A program made the translations under genes and the position numbers. Of a DNA stretch of 5,955 nt, positions 5,639-5,955 are shown piece by piece. The notes beneath the pieces are model-generated. The model saw only the letters and a list, made by a program, of their open reading frames with translations. It ran no database searches and was not told the DNA's origin. Positions within the stretch are counted from its first letter, which is position 1, and each line of letters begins with the position of its first letter. Source of the DNA: an uncultured Collinsella sp. (lineage in GTDB: Bacteria; Actinomycetota; Coriobacteriia; Coriobacteriales; Coriobacteriaceae); NCBI GenBank assembly GCA_902496375.1, contig CABVAS010000105.1, positions 1-5,955 of the forward strand, written 5' to 3'.

Positions 5639-5733
5639 TCTATAAGGTCATGCCGCCGAAGTTGAAAGGCAGATTGCCGCTCTGGCGGGTTTGCAGCGTC
5701 GAGCCGTTACGCGGTTTGGTAAAACCGCGTAAC
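5552..5733 (+). repeat. Imperfect tandem duplication with covarying hairpins
   Basis: Unit 1 (5552-5638) and unit 2 (5646-5733) share GGYCATGCC, TTGAA, AGATTGCCGCT, TTTGCAGCGTCG and a terminal 12-bp hairpin with loop GGTA. The stems are GTTACGGCGTTT (5611-5622) and GTTACGCGGTTT (5706-5717). The GC-to-CG change at two positions is matched by compensating changes in the 3' arms (5627-5638, 5722-5733). Hairpin centres are 95 bp apart. Unit 2 copies only the 3' half of the larger structure and lacks a partner for the P1 strand. Confidence 0.75.
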
Positions 5734-5748
5734 CACTAGTTTGGTACC

Positions 5749-5777
5749 TTGACATTCATTTCTCATGCTCCTAGACT
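5749..5777 (+). promoter_or_regulatory. Sigma-70-type promoter for the gene at 5833
   Basis: A consensus -35 TTGACA (5749-5754) is followed after exactly 17 nt by TAGACT (5772-5777), which matches TATAAT at 4 of 6 positions. Transcription would start near 5784, giving a leader of about 50 nt with AAAGGAG at 5814-5820. It lies just downstream of the second tandem hairpin, so the RNA-like structure is not in the leader made from this promoter. Confidence 0.7.
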
Positions 5778-5832
5778 GGTTAGGCTCAAAACAATTCCAC
5801 TACCTAACTAAAGAAAGGAGCAACACTAATTC

Positions 5833-5955
5833 ATGTGCGATGAACCTCTTAACCTTTGTTCGCACGAGCCCGGCGGCGACCCGTCACAGCCGGCGGATGC
5901 ACCCGAAGCGGTCAGCGCCGAAGACAAACTCGCCAAGCGCATCCTGAGCGGCCTG
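5833..5955 (+). CDS. Hypothetical protein, N-terminal fragment cut by window edge
   Basis: The frame starts at ATG 5833 and is open for 41 codons to the end of the window. It begins MCDEPLNLCSHEPGGD, runs through an acidic, Pro/Ala-rich stretch, and ends EDKLAKRILSGL, where an amphipathic helix may begin. AAAGGAG (5814-5820) lies 12 nt upstream, slightly long but the only good site. A strong promoter (5749-5777) precedes it. Two early Cys are notable but no motif can be called. The stretch visible is too short to assign a family. Confidence 0.65.
   Translation, partial: MCDEPLNLCSHEPGGDPSQPADAPEAVSAEDKLAKRILSGL

Larger units (their letters stand above)
5270..5832. other. Gene-free divergent region rich in inverted and tandem repeats
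   Basis: These 563 nt separate the minus-strand kinase from the plus-strand gene at 5833. In order they hold the kinase leader with a small GGCGC-AGCA-GCGCC hairpin (5294-5307), a perfect 22-bp inverted repeat (5397-5456), a small CCGTG/CACGG hairpin (5465-5481), the structured RNA candidate (5500-5638), its partial tandem copy (to 5733), and a promoter (5749-5777). The short open frames here lack ribosome sites and family resemblance, so I see no protein gene. Confidence 0.8.

Noticed and set aside
5611..5733. Integron attC sites or a CRISPR array
   Set aside because: Only two hairpin units are present with long conserved flanks; there is no regular spacer pattern, integrase or cas gene.
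5706..5740. Intrinsic terminator at the second GGTA hairpin
   Set aside because: The stem is strong but is followed by CACTAGTTTGG, not a proper T-tract, and a promoter follows shortly after.

Overview
The window looks like a piece of a high-GC Gram-positive gut actinobacterium, most likely Collinsella or a close relative in the Coriobacteriia. This is an inference from G/C-ending codons, the gene types, and several families of near-perfect intergenic hairpins of a kind I associate with Collinsella. No rRNA or universal marker is present to prove it.

Layout from left to right. A minus-strand gene (1-436) runs off the left edge; its N-terminus is a long acidic region leading to a hydrophobic segment. 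It diverges from a plus-strand pair (697-2430): a DHA1-type major facilitator transporter, then a low-molecular-weight protein tyrosine phosphatase. The divergent gap holds two inverted repeats and a small dyad. Three minus-strand genes then converge on that pair: an AAA_14/DUF4143 ATPase (2579-3940), a small Cys-rich TIGR04076-like protein (4123-4452), and a pyridoxal/pyridoxamine kinase (4445-5269). The last two overlap by 8 nt and are probably cotranscribed, kinase first. The ATPase lies between two same-orientation copies of one hairpin repeat. Its upstream region carries three copies of a 17-nt motif at an exact 33-bp period.

The 563-nt gap from 5270 to 5832 is the most interesting part. 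It contains a perfect 22-bp inverted repeat. It also contains a previously unassigned (to me) plus-strand RNA-like structure at 5500-5638: a 15-bp closing helix around a long irregular helix with three tandem G.A/A.G pairs, then a 12-bp hairpin. The 3' half of this unit is repeated immediately downstream, and the two hairpins differ by compensating base changes. After it come a good sigma-70-type promoter (5749-5777) and a new gene starting at 5833 that leaves the window.

There is no single obvious pathway. The transporter and phosphatase are probably one transcript. The kinase would salvage vitamin B6 to the phosphate cofactor, with an uncharacterised Cys-rich partner. The ATPase stands alone. 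I see no CRISPR array, tRNA, rRNA, transposase or phage gene.
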